64,000 nucleotides of DNA. Origin: Sinorhizobium sp. B11. Lineage in GTDB: Bacteria > Pseudomonadota > Alphaproteobacteria > Rhizobiales > Rhizobiaceae. Under the pieces are notes generated by a model. That model was not told the origin of the DNA. It saw only the letters and a list, made by a program, of their open reading frames with translations, and searched no databases. The stretch covers positions 3,100,001 to 3,164,000 of the forward strand of contig CP091034.1 of NCBI GenBank assembly GCA_039725955.1. The letters run 5' to 3'. Of the stretch, positions 33,726-42,268 are shown piece after piece; position 1 is the first letter of the stretch; the number at the start of each line of letters is the position of its first letter. The translations under genes and the position numbers were made by a program.

Positions 33726-35258
33726 TTACTTCTTGTAAGCTTTTTGCAAAACTGTCAGCGCAGCGATCATCCATCCGTTACCGGGCAACATCGATAGAGG
33801 CTCAAAAAAGCCTATCGCGAGGACAAGGATCGTGGCGATGGTGGCTTCGGCTGCAATATCCACAATGCCGTCGACGACGGTTCGCACATAGCGACCAATC
33901 GCAGGGATGAGGATATTTTCCCAGGTCCGCGCTATTGCAAGCTTTATCTTCCCGGTGAGTTTTTTGATTCGACCCCAACTTGCTACTTCTTCCACGGTCG
34001 AGGCGAGGTCTTCGTTCTCAGGATCGACCGCTCTCAGTCTGGACCCCAACTCCTCGAACCCTGCTGCAAGCTCACGGACTGGCGCGTCTTCGATCGACAG
34101 TTGCGCTGCATTTTCCGAGAAGCGCTGCCAGTCGGGAAACTGAGCAGCATAGTCGCTCACCGCCTGGCTGAAGGAAAGGAGGCGAGCGTGGAGATCGGCT
34201 GCCAATTCCTCCTGAGCGGCAATCACGCTTGTGCGATAAGCTTCGGATGCAAGACCCAACTGGATCGCGCTGGCGCCAGGAAGCAGACGACGGACAACGG
34301 CTTCGAAAGTCTGTTGCACACGCGGGGAATTGCTGCCAGCCAGCCACTCTTTGAGCTGTGCGGCTGTTTCTTCAAGGTAATCCAAAGCCGCTTCGACGCT
34401 GGCCGCATCCGGACTTTCGGGAAAACTGTAAGTCTTCGAGACGACGACTCTGGTCCCCGACAACTCGAAGCGAAATGGAGCGATCTTCGGAGCAGGAATC
34501 GGCGTTCCCAAAACATGGTAGGCGGCAGTCTCTCGATCAGCCCCTTCTTGAGCCAAGATCGAATTCAAAATTCCATTCAGTCGCTCGTAAGTAACTCCAA
34601 CTGCTTCGTCGACCGCTATCGCACGTCCTTGGTTCGTCATGAGTGGTTGAGATCGAAGCTCCTCAAATTTCGAATCTTGGATCAAGATCGCGAGCTCGCC
34701 GACAGCACTCTGAAGGTAGCCCCCACCCGGCTGCTCATATACTCCAATGGATCGGGCTTGCTCGGCGTACATGTTTGCTTGACGATAGAGTTCAAACGCA
34801 TCCTGCGCAGCTCGGTCGTTCGGATTATTCGATTGGATCCTGCCGAGCTGTGCGGTCCAGTCCGACATTTGCTTCAGCGCCGCCTCCAGCTGGCTCTGGA
34901 GCGTATTAGGCCGAGATAGGGATAGGTCGTCTCGGGTAGATCTCGCTCGATTAATTATCGCATTTAACCTCGCGTCGACTGACGAGGAAACTCCGTCGGC
35001 GCGCGGTATATGCAATTGCAGAAGTTCGCTGGGTGTCGGGAAACTCTGCAGCCTCTCAAGCTCACGCAAACCTTTATTGATGCGATTAGGATCTTGAGAA
35101 ATATCCCCACTTTCCATCATCGAGTCTCTGATCGATATGATCCCATCGATGAACTCTGCCAGCGTTGCATCGTCCTTGAACTCAGAGGCTCGCATTTCAC
35201 TGAGTTCGCTTAGCATCTCAGTGATCGCCTGCATCAAGCCGTCGGTAATGTGACTCAT
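33726..35258 (-). CDS. Unknown helical protein with hydrophobic C-terminus (island)
   Basis: 510 residues with no recognised family. The N-terminal 420 residues are mostly predicted helical and acidic (MSHITDGLMQAITEMLSELS start). After a basic stretch (IKKLTGKIKLAIARTW), the last 45 or so residues hold two hydrophobic segments (TIATILVLAIGFF and GWMIAALTVL), suggesting a membrane hairpin. It starts 10 bases after the stop of a D12-methyltransferase remnant, as if once in one operon with it. The gene is AT-richer than the chromosome around it. A helical body with a membrane-anchored end is a common build of abortive-infection effectors, but that is only inference. Confidence 0.65.
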   Translation of the reverse strand: MSHITDGLMQAITEMLSELSEMRASEFKDDATLAEFIDGIISIRDSMMESGDISQDPNRINKGLRELERLQSFPTPSELLQLHIPRADGVSSSVDARLNAIINRARSTRDDLSLSRPNTLQSQLEAALKQMSDWTAQLGRIQSNNPNDRAAQDAFELYRQANMYAEQARSIGVYEQPGGGYLQSAVGELAILIQDSKFEELRSQPLMTNQGRAIAVDEAVGVTYERLNGILNSILAQEGADRETAAYHVLGTPIPAPKIAPFRFELSGTRVVVSKTYSFPESPDAASVEAALDYLEETAAQLKEWLAGSNSPRVQQTFEAVVRRLLPGASAIQLGLASEAYRTSVIAAQEELAADLHARLLSFSQAVSDYAAQFPDWQRFSENAAQLSIEDAPVRELAAGFEELGSRLRAVDPENEDLASTVEEVASWGRIKKLTGKIKLAIARTWENILIPAIGRYVRTVVDGIVDIAAEATIATILVLAIGFFEPLSMLPGNGWMIAALTVLQKAYKK

Positions 35259-35267
35259 CCCCAGTCC

Positions 35268-35603
35268 TTAAATATCAAAGCTACTCACGATCAGCTCTCG
35301 CGCCGGTACACCTTCTCCGCCAGCCACAGAGTAATTCAACTCTACGTTTTCATAGCGGAAGCCTGTGAAAATGTCTCGGATATCGGGGCGGTCGTTGATG
35401 GACATGAGAAATCGATCCTTCAGGCGCCTTACCCTTCACCTCGATCCGCTGACATCCCTGGACAACGTGCGCGTTGGCCAACAACCACCTGTCGGCTGTC
35501 ACGGCAAAACCTGTCCCCGATGACGTCGGTTTTCAGCAAGACAGGTGGAGGCCAGAATGGCGGAAAAGACAGCGCTTAGGACTACGCGAGACACGGATGG
35601 CAC
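35268..35603 (-). pseudogene. Chimeric scar: trypsin-like protease N-terminus joined to D12 adenine methyltransferase C-terminus
   Basis: From GTG 35603 (GGGGA upstream) the frame reads a signal peptide (VPSVSRVVLSAVFSAILAST). After a one-base loss in an A-run (plus-strand T-run 35530-35533) it continues as SSGTGFAVTADRWLLANAHV, the catalytic-His region of trypsin/HtrA-like proteases. Near 35435 this similarity ends and another frame reads RLKDRFLMSINDRPDIRDIF, then NYSVAGGEGVPARELIVS, to TAA at 35268. That is the usual C-terminus of D12-class N6-adenine DNA methyltransferases. Both genes are truncated, consistent with a deletion between them. Confidence 0.65.
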
Positions 35604-35628
35604 AGTGAAATCCCCAGTTGCCCGAAGA

Positions 35629-35779
35629 CTAGGACTCCAGGCAGGGTTTTTTCAACCATCTCTTGCAGTCAGTCTTAATGTGCGTTGATGTGAAGGCACG
35701 CGGATGCTCGCCGTAGTCCCAGTGAAAGGTTCCCCCGGACCTTAAGGGACTCAATATAGCTGATGACGTCGCCATTCAT
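35629..35779 (-). pseudogene. Frameshifted small gene at island edge
   Basis: ATG 35779 has a perfect AGGAGG six bases upstream and reads MNGDVISYIESLKVRG. Removing one G from the five-G run (plus strand C-run 35732-35736) continues the frame as TFHWDYGEHPRAFTSTHIKT to a TAG at 35629, giving about 49 residues. Without the correction it ends early in a basic nonsense tail. No family was recognised. It sits 25 bases before the protease remnant on the same strand. Confidence 0.45.
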
Positions 35780-35857
35780 TGCCGCCTCCTCATATTCATG
35801 ATAGCTTAACTATACTTTCGCGCTGTGAAGCCAGTGATGGCAAGACGGGGGTGCGCG

Positions 35858-36448
35858 ATGAATGTCTTTTGGGTCAGCTTCATCTGTTTCGGTCTTGGGA
35901 TTTCCGCAGCGTCCGCGGGCCCACTGCACGATGCCGCGCGCGAAGGCAATGTCGAGCGCGTCAAGCAGCTTGCCGATCAGGGCGCGAACCTCGCTGAACT
36001 TGATAATACCGGCGAGCCGGCGCTGCTGATTGCGGCGCTATCAGGCAAGGCCGATGTCGTTACCCTTCTTCTCGATCGCGGTTGCGACATCGAGATCCGC
36101 AACAAGGGCGGGCTCACGGCGCTGCATGCGGCCGCCTATGGCGGCCATCTCGATATCGTGGAGCTGCTGGTGGCAAGAGGTGCCTCCGTCAACGACCACG
36201 AGAACTTCTACAATATGACCCCGCTGCATGCGGCATCCGAGGAAGGTCATGCCGATGTCATTGCTTTCCTGCTCGCGCAGAAGGCCGATATCGAGCCTAA
36301 GGAAAGAAACGGCTACACGCCGGTGACCCAGGCCGGGTGGCGATCACACTGGGACGCCGTCACTCTTTTGTTGAAAGCAGGCGCCGCCTGCCAGGGAGCC
36401 GACCTCACGGGTCAGTGGCTCTATGACGAATGCACGAAGCGAAAATGA
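35858..36448 (+). CDS. Secreted ankyrin-repeat protein
   Basis: 196 residues. A Sec signal peptide (MNVFWVSFICFGLGISAASA) is followed by about five ankyrin repeats, e.g. PLHDAAREGNVERVKQLADQ, GLTALHAAAYGGHLDIVELL and MTPLHAASEEGHADVIAFLL. The ATG at 35858 has GGGGGTG upstream and puts the signal peptide at the N-terminus; earlier GTG/ATG starts exist. Ankyrin repeats mediate protein binding; the partner is probably periplasmic. The YHS-domain gene follows after 31 bases, so they are likely co-transcribed. Confidence 0.85.
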   Translation: MNVFWVSFICFGLGISAASAGPLHDAAREGNVERVKQLADQGANLAELDNTGEPALLIAALSGKADVVTLLLDRGCDIEIRNKGGLTALHAAAYGGHLDIVELLVARGASVNDHENFYNMTPLHAASEEGHADVIAFLLAQKADIEPKERNGYTPVTQAGWRSHWDAVTLLLKAGAACQGADLTGQWLYDECTKRK

Positions 36449-36479
36449 GCGTGCGCGCCTGAAAAACGGGAGCATTGAA

Positions 36480-36992
36480 ATGTCTCACTGGAATGGATTT
36501 GTGAAGGCTGCAGCGATAGGCGGCATCGCCGTCCTGCTGCTGGCGAACGAGGCCACGGCGGAAGACTTCGTCAACACCGGCTATTTCGGCGATGTAGCGA
36601 TCAAGGGCTATGACCCTGTCGCCTATTTCACTGATGACAAGGCCGTGGAAGGATCGCCGCAATATTCCCACCACTGGCTTGGCGCCACCTGGTATTTCGC
36701 CAGTGCCGAGCATCGTGACATGTTCGTCAAGGATCCCGGCAAATATGCCCCGCAATATGGCGGCTACTGCGCTGACGGCGTGTCCTTTGGAACGGTGACC
36801 ACCAATATTGATCCGAATGCCTGGCGCATTATCGAAGGCAAGCTCTACATCAGCTATGATCCGGGTGCTGCCGAAGGGTTGGTGAAGAACCCTACCAAGG
36901 TGGTCGACTCCAAAAAGCACTGGTCGGAGGTGCAGAACATCCTGATCTCGGAAAAGACACAGAAAGACTGGCAGCACCCCTCTGCCCAGTAG
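36480..36992 (+). CDS. Secreted YHS-domain protein
   Basis: 170 residues. A signal peptide (MSHWNGFVKAAAIGGIAVLL, cleaved near ATA-ED) precedes a YHS-like domain (IKGYDPVAYFTDDKAVEGSP, then WYFASAEHRDMFVKDPGKYA, PQYGGYCADG). YHS domains are often metal-binding; here a Tyr-Gly-Gly-Tyr-Cys segment is kept. It follows the ankyrin gene; a convergent cyclase gene ends 15 bases away. The exact role is unknown. Confidence 0.85.
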   Translation: MSHWNGFVKAAAIGGIAVLLLANEATAEDFVNTGYFGDVAIKGYDPVAYFTDDKAVEGSPQYSHHWLGATWYFASAEHRDMFVKDPGKYAPQYGGYCADGVSFGTVTTNIDPNAWRIIEGKLYISYDPGAAEGLVKNPTKVVDSKKHWSEVQNILISEKTQKDWQHPSAQ

Positions 36993-37007
36993 CTGTCCGA
37001 TCGGCGG

Positions 37008-39224
37008 TCAGCCCCCGATCGAGAAGAATTTCAGCGCCTGCGGCGTGACATGCACGTATGTCGCGCCGGGTTCGTCGGCGGCGCGGTTGCGATAGACGTT
37101 GCCGCAGACCATCCTGTCGAGGAAATAGCCCGGGAATTTCTCGCAGAGCCAGTCTCCCCTGATCTCGACGGTGCCGGTAATATTCGTGTTGGCGCTGCGA
37201 TAGGCGGTATTGCCCGCTTTGTCGAAGAACTGAACGAACTGTGTGCCGTTGCGGTGTTTGCCGGTCCAGCTTTTGTCGCTGATGAGATCGCGCAACTGCT
37301 CGCCGGTGACCTGATCGGTCTTCTCGCCCTGAAATCCGAAGGGCCATTCGGGAATGCCCGCCTTCTGCAGCCTGCTCAAATGCAGGTTCAGATCGTCCTT
37401 GCGCCAGTAATCGTAGAGATAGCTGTAATAGGTCAGATTGCTTTCGGGAAAGAGCGCCAGCAGCTTCGTCTTCTCCTGCAGGCTGCGTTTCCTGTCGCCA
37501 TCCTCGATATAGGCCGCGGTCAGGAATTCGCGCGCAGCCTCCGCATTGGGAAGCGCGTCGCGGGCCGCCTCCATCAGCGAAATCGACCGGTCGTCATCGC
37601 CGATGATGTAGAAGACGATACCCGCAAGCAATTGGAAGCCGGGCGATGGCGAAGGATCGAAGCGCAGCGCCTTTTCAATTTCCGTGGTTGCCTCGTCATG
37701 ATTGCCGATATGAGCGAGCACGAGGGCCAGATTGCCATTGGCTTCAGCGTTGCTCGGCTGCGCCTGCACGGCACGGTTCGCCGATATCAGCGCCTCCGTC
37801 TGGCGACCATCGACCAATTGCAGGAGGGCAAGGACCGTATGCGCCCGCGCATTGTTCGGATCGATCTTCAATGCCTGCCCTGCCGCGTCATAGGCGATCT
37901 TGCGGGCGACTGCCGCCGACCAGAGGATATTATAGTCGTTGCGCCAGACATCGACGGCGATCCGCGCGATCCCCGCATGCGCATCGGCAAAATTCGGATC
38001 GAGGTCGATCGCCTTCTGGTAATAGGACAGCGCCTCGCGGTAGGTCGCGACGTCTCCATAGGTGAGGCCCGCCTGCTCGGCGCGCATATAATAGTCGTAG
38101 GCCTCGAGATTCTCCGTCGGGATCTGCGCCAATTGCGTGCGCTCGCCCTCGCTGAGCCGAATGGCAAGTGCTGCGATGATCTTGCTGATGACATCATCCT
38201 GGACCGCGAAAAGGTCGGCATATTCGCGATCGTAGCGCTCGGCCCAGAGGGAGAGCCCGGTCAGGGCGTCGATCAGTTTGACATTGATGCGCAATCGCGA
38301 GCCTGCGCGCTGCAGCGTGCCTTCGAGAACGTAGTGAACACCGAGCTCGGCTGCCACATCCTGTATCTTGCCGCCATCGTCACCCACCGCGAAGACGGAG
38401 TGGCGCGCGATAACGAAGAGGCCGGAGACTTTGGAGAGCTCGGTAATCAGGTCGTCGGTAAGGCCCTCGGCAAGATGATCGTGCTCGACGTCGCCGCTGA
38501 CATTGATGAACGGCAACACGGCGACGGACGGCTTGTCCGGCAGCGGATAGGCAAACCGCCCGGCAACCGAAGGGCTTTCCAGCAACGCCCATGGCTGCCA
38601 CCATAGCGCAGCTCCGGCAAAAATGAGCAGGAAGGCGCCAGCAGCCATTGCCACGATGCTCCGGCGGCCCGGATATCGGCGCGCATTGGCAGCTCTCTTT
38701 GCTGCCAATGGGCTGAGTACCACACGGTAGACTCGCACGGGCTCGGCAAGGCTTTTGACCTTCTGCTCGCCAAGCGAGATGAAACCGACATCGAGCTTCG
38801 ATCTCACCTGGTCGTAGGCTGGGCCCGTGATCGCTATTCCGCCAGGTTCGGCGAGCGACTGCATGCGGTCGGCGAGGTTGACGCCATCACCGTGGATATC
38901 GTCTCCCTCGACGATGATATCACCGAGATTGATGCCGATGCGGAAATCGAGACGACGGTCGTCCGGCATCTCCGCATTGTGCCTTGCCTTCAGCCTCTGC
39001 ACATCCACTGCGCAGCGCATGGCATCAACGACGCTGTGAAACTCGACCAGCAGCCCGTCGCCCATGGTCTTGACCAATCGTCCGCTATGCTCGGCTATCG
39101 AAGGTTCGACGATCTCCCTCAGGTCTGCCTGGAAACGCAGACGCGTCCCCTCCTCGTCGACCTGGCTCAAACGGCCGTAGCCCACGACATCGGCAATCAG
39201 GACAGCGGCAAGGCGGCGCTCCAT
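37008..39224 (-). CDS. Class III adenylate/guanylate cyclase with TPR domain
   Basis: 738 residues. The N-terminal cyclase domain is at about 1-170 (AAVLIADVVGYGRLSQVDEE; LVKTMGDGLLVEFHSV; RIGINLGDIIVEGDDIHGDG, VNLADRM). One transmembrane helix follows at about 190-210 (SIVAMAAGAFLLIFAGAALW), then a TolB/FlgO-like segment (KPSVAVLPFINVSGD), then TPR repeats and a C-terminal cap. This architecture is expanded in rhizobia. It would convert ATP (or GTP) to cyclic nucleotide; the signal sensed is unknown. The start at MERRLAAVLIAD is supported by GGAAGAG. Confidence 0.9.
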   Translation of the reverse strand: MERRLAAVLIADVVGYGRLSQVDEEGTRLRFQADLREIVEPSIAEHSGRLVKTMGDGLLVEFHSVVDAMRCAVDVQRLKARHNAEMPDDRRLDFRIGINLGDIIVEGDDIHGDGVNLADRMQSLAEPGGIAITGPAYDQVRSKLDVGFISLGEQKVKSLAEPVRVYRVVLSPLAAKRAANARRYPGRRSIVAMAAGAFLLIFAGAALWWQPWALLESPSVAGRFAYPLPDKPSVAVLPFINVSGDVEHDHLAEGLTDDLITELSKVSGLFVIARHSVFAVGDDGGKIQDVAAELGVHYVLEGTLQRAGSRLRINVKLIDALTGLSLWAERYDREYADLFAVQDDVISKIIAALAIRLSEGERTQLAQIPTENLEAYDYYMRAEQAGLTYGDVATYREALSYYQKAIDLDPNFADAHAGIARIAVDVWRNDYNILWSAAVARKIAYDAAGQALKIDPNNARAHTVLALLQLVDGRQTEALISANRAVQAQPSNAEANGNLALVLAHIGNHDEATTEIEKALRFDPSPSPGFQLLAGIVFYIIGDDDRSISLMEAARDALPNAEAAREFLTAAYIEDGDRKRSLQEKTKLLALFPESNLTYYSYLYDYWRKDDLNLHLSRLQKAGIPEWPFGFQGEKTDQVTGEQLRDLISDKSWTGKHRNGTQFVQFFDKAGNTAYRSANTNITGTVEIRGDWLCEKFPGYFLDRMVCGNVYRNRAADEPGATYVHVTPQALKFFSIGG

Positions 39225-39457
39225 GTCAGTCTCTTCCCCCGAAAGGACGACAGCGGGAAGCATCTTACAGCACCGCCATAGCCGATACCATCGACGGCGA
39301 GAGGAAGGTCGCCGGCCCGTGACGGGACGGCAGACGGAGCCATTGTCATATAACTGTCATATTATGCATAGGTGGCATGCCAAAATGCCCATTGTTGGAG
39401 CATCGCGCACAAATTATATGCTCGCCGGCTAACAAAAATAAAAAAAGTGAGCTTGAT

Positions 39458-39604
39458 ATGCCCTCGATTTTCAAACGCCGCAGAAGCGGCCTCATGCGAC
39501 GGATCGTCAATGGTCTTGGTTCTGCCCAGCAGCGCTATCGTGATGCGCGCGAGGCAAGGAAGACCGCGATCCATCCTTCGTTTCTTGACGATTTCGGTAT
39601 CTGA
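39458..39604 (+). CDS. Small arginine-rich protein
   Basis: 48 residues from MPSIFKRRRSGLMRRIVNGL; very basic, with a helical middle and an acidic end (HPSFLDDFGI). It is weakly like short DUF1127-type proteins. The frame opens upstream to 39377, but that part has no ribosome site. The evidence is modest: coding composition and a compact stop. Confidence 0.45.
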   Translation: MPSIFKRRRSGLMRRIVNGLGSAQQRYRDAREARKTAIHPSFLDDFGI

Positions 39605-39667
39605 CCAGACGGGCGCGCTCAGCTTGAGAGCGCTCGAATCCCTTCCAGGCGGGCTTCCATCGCCCTC

Positions 39668-41011
39668 TCAGGCAGCCTTCTGATCCCGGGATATCATCCC
39701 GGTATCCTGCCCGATCTCCCCCTTCTTCAGCATGATCCCGCAGGCAAACGCGACGGCGGAGAATACGAAGAAGAACGATTCGCCGATAGCCAGCCGGTTG
39801 TTGGAGTTGGACAGGATCGTTCCGAGGAAGAATAGCGTCACCATGCTATAGGCCAGCAGCGCGCTGAGGCTGATCAGCCCGGCCCTCCAGGCAGCGAAAA
39901 CCCGCCTATACATGGCTGTTGCCAATATGGCGAAAACGATGATGCCGAACAGCCCGTGGCGAACAAGCATCTCGAAGTAGCCGTTATGGAGCAGAGTATA
40001 GGGCACGCTGGCATAGGTGGTCGAATTCCAGAGGGTGAGCCAATGGTTGCCGGCACCAAAGAGAGGCGCCTGGGCAATCACTTCCGAAGCATTCGCCCAG
40101 AGCTGCAGCCGTTCACTCATCGATTCCGGCGTAGCTCTTGACGCGATCGCAGCAGCGACGGCATCCCCAACGCCATGTGCGGAGATTTCGGTCTCGATCC
40201 GAACGGTGGCCTCATAAGTGGGGCCGGCAAACCTCCAGATATCATCGCCGCCGACAAAAAGCGCTGCTGCCACGAGAGCAACGACAGCAGCTCCTACCAG
40301 CGCAGCCCGGCGTCTGTTTGCATAAAGCAGCATCGAGGCCAGCATGAGAGGCCCGACGAGGACAAGGCTCAGCCAGACGCCTTTCGCCTTCGAGCCGTAA
40401 ATGTTGAAAAGGCAGAGCGCGATGATGAGCGTCGCGACGGCAATGATCCAGCTGCCGGAACGGCGCTCGAGCTTGCCGGTCTCCCAGGCGTGCAACAGCC
40501 AGTAGAAGGCGCCGATCATCAGAAAACCGCAGCCGATGGCGCCATGGATCAGGTTGTTATGGAAGAGCGGCGAAATACGGTCGTCGCCTGCAAGAATCGG
40601 TTGGTAGTCGGTGGAGATCAGCAGCGCTGCAAGTGCGATCGGGAAATAGATCGCCAGGACCGTCCCGACCTCTTTCCGGCTGGAATAAAGCGCGATGCCG
40701 ACGGCTGGGAAAAACAGCGGAAAGGCGTAGAGCCAGTCGGACGCACCCTTCTCGCCGTAGACGATCAGGCCGAAGAGGAAGCGCAGCAGTGCATAGGCGC
40801 CCCAGGCAACACAGGCGTTGGCCAGCCAGTCTCGCTTCAGCAGGCTCAAATTCGGCTTGAACCAGACAAAGATCGTCCCGATCAGCAGCAGCGCCGCATA
40901 GCGATAGCTGTCGCTTTCCAGAATGGGTGCCGAAATCAGCAGCAGCCACAGGATGATGAGTACAGGCTTGAGGCGGGAGGGCGTGGCGGTGGGCTCTTCG
41001 CTCGCTACCAT
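39668..41011 (-). CDS. O-antigen ligase-like (Wzy_C) membrane protein
   Basis: 447 residues with 10-12 predicted membrane segments and a large periplasmic loop at about 270-330 that ends in GAGNHWLTLWNSTTYASVPY, then HNGYFEML (the H-N-x-Y/F motif of the O-antigen ligase/polymerase family). It would transfer or polymerise surface polysaccharide at the periplasmic side of the inner membrane. It stands alone, with no glycosyltransferases nearby, so the exact polysaccharide is unknown. Confidence 0.85.
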   Translation of the reverse strand: MVASEEPTATPSRLKPVLIILWLLLISAPILESDSYRYAALLLIGTIFVWFKPNLSLLKRDWLANACVAWGAYALLRFLFGLIVYGEKGASDWLYAFPLFFPAVGIALYSSRKEVGTVLAIYFPIALAALLISTDYQPILAGDDRISPLFHNNLIHGAIGCGFLMIGAFYWLLHAWETGKLERRSGSWIIAVATLIIALCLFNIYGSKAKGVWLSLVLVGPLMLASMLLYANRRRAALVGAAVVALVAAALFVGGDDIWRFAGPTYEATVRIETEISAHGVGDAVAAAIASRATPESMSERLQLWANASEVIAQAPLFGAGNHWLTLWNSTTYASVPYTLLHNGYFEMLVRHGLFGIIVFAILATAMYRRVFAAWRAGLISLSALLAYSMVTLFFLGTILSNSNNRLAIGESFFFVFSAVAFACGIMLKKGEIGQDTGMISRDQKAA

Positions 41012-41085
41012 GGAGAATATTGCACCCTTCTAGCATAGTCGGCAGCACGAAGCAGTTGGGTGACGGAGCGGCGTATTCCCTTGAA

Positions 41086-41277
41086 TTACTGCCGCCTGTA
41101 GTCGAGCTTCGTCGCAATTGCCGTGTCGTGGCTGTTCGGCCCTAGCTCTATCAGATTGTTCTTGACCGTAAAGACATTAACCTCGGTCAACCACCCGCGC
41201 TCTAACGCCACATCGAAGGGATAGACCGTGATGGTCATCGTCCGCAGGAGCAGCGAGAGGTTCAGATTGTCTACCAT
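41086..41277 (-). CDS. Possible small hypothetical protein
   Basis: 63 residues, MVDNLNLSLLLRTMTITVYP at the start, ending TAIATKLDYRRQ. GAGGG lies 11 bases before the ATG. The composition is plausible for a real protein, but there is no family or context support. Confidence 0.35.
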   Translation of the reverse strand: MVDNLNLSLLLRTMTITVYPFDVALERGWLTEVNVFTVKNNLIELGPNSHDTAIATKLDYRRQ

Positions 41278-41412
41278 GCGTTGATTGCCCTCACACTCTT
41301 TGGTCGAAAGCAACCATCATGATAAAGCAGTTCCCGCATCGATTTCTGCCGCAATAGCTTCACAATCCGCAGACACAAAGCTCGCAGGGACGCAAACAGC
41401 CGAGGAACAAAC

Positions 41413-42156
41413 ATGGCGCCGAATTATACCAAGACTGCCCTTCTGACAGCCTTTCTGAGCCTGCCGCTCGCGGCATCCGCTCCACTTCTTGCGCAGGAGA
41501 ATCAGCCGCGCGAAGCGGTCATCAACGTGTCCGGAGAGGGCGAATCGGCATTGGCTCCCGATATGGCCGTCGTCAATCTGTCCGTGGTCAAGCAGGCCAA
41601 GACTGCCCGCGAAGCGCTCGATGAAAACAACAAGGCGATGAACGAGGTGCTGGCCGCACTGAAGAAGAGCGGCATCGCCGACCGTGACCTGCAGACGTCC
41701 GGCTTTTCGATCCAGCCGCAGTACAATTACCCGCAGCCGGTCGACAATCAGCCACAGCCGCCGCAGTTGATCGGCTACCAGACCAGCAATTCGGTCACCG
41801 TTCGCGTCCGTGACCTTTCCAAGCTGGGCGAGATCATCGACCAGTCCGTCACCCTCGGCATCAATCAGGGCGGTGATATCCAGTTCACCAACGACAAGCC
41901 GGAAGCAGCCCTGGAGGCAGCCCGCAAGAACGCTGTCGCCAATGCGATCAAGAAGGCGAAGACACTGAGTGAAGCCGCCGGCGTGAAGGTAGGCCGCATC
42001 GTCGAAATCAGCGAAAATGTCGTGCGCCCGATGCCGCAGCCGGTTTATCGCGCAGCGATGATGAAGGAAGCTTCCGACGCCGCTGCCGTTCCCGTTCAGG
42101 GCGGCGAGAACAGCTACAATGTCACCGTCAGCGTGACTTTCGCAATCGAACAGTAA
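41413..42156 (+). CDS. SIMPL (DUF541) domain periplasmic protein
   Basis: 247 residues. A Sec signal peptide is cleaved near LLA-QE, followed by the SIMPL domain: VINVSGEGESALAPDMAVVN start, SGIADRDLQTSGFSIQPQYN, GYQTSNSVTVRVRDLSKLG, and the C-terminal NAIKKAKTLSEAAGVKVGRI. The family forms periplasmic oligomers, and some members are linked to oxidative stress tolerance. GAGGAAC precedes the ATG and a terminator follows, so it is monocistronic. Confidence 0.9.
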   Translation: MAPNYTKTALLTAFLSLPLAASAPLLAQENQPREAVINVSGEGESALAPDMAVVNLSVVKQAKTAREALDENNKAMNEVLAALKKSGIADRDLQTSGFSIQPQYNYPQPVDNQPQPPQLIGYQTSNSVTVRVRDLSKLGEIIDQSVTLGINQGGDIQFTNDKPEAALEAARKNAVANAIKKAKTLSEAAGVKVGRIVEISENVVRPMPQPVYRAAMMKEASDAAAVPVQGGENSYNVTVSVTFAIEQ

Positions 42157-42208
42157 GTCTCCGCAGGGCGCTTCGGCGCCCTGCCCCGACGGGAAAGCCG
42201 CTCAAAAG

Positions 42209-42243
42209 AAAACCGCCCCTGCTATCTGCAAGGGCGGTTTTTT
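42209..42243 (+). terminator. Rho-independent terminator after SIMPL gene
   Basis: AAACCGCCC / GGGCGGTTT, a 9-bp stem with a 13-base loop, followed by further T. The A-run before it would allow it to act for the convergent gene too. Confidence 0.85.
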
Positions 42244-42268
42244 ACGCACTGAACGGTCGCGCCTGGCG

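Noticed and set aside
32030..35800. Direct repeat of the tRNA 3' end as an attR site
   Set aside because: I searched the far edge of the island by eye for the tRNA 3' sequence and found no convincing copy; no integrase is present either.
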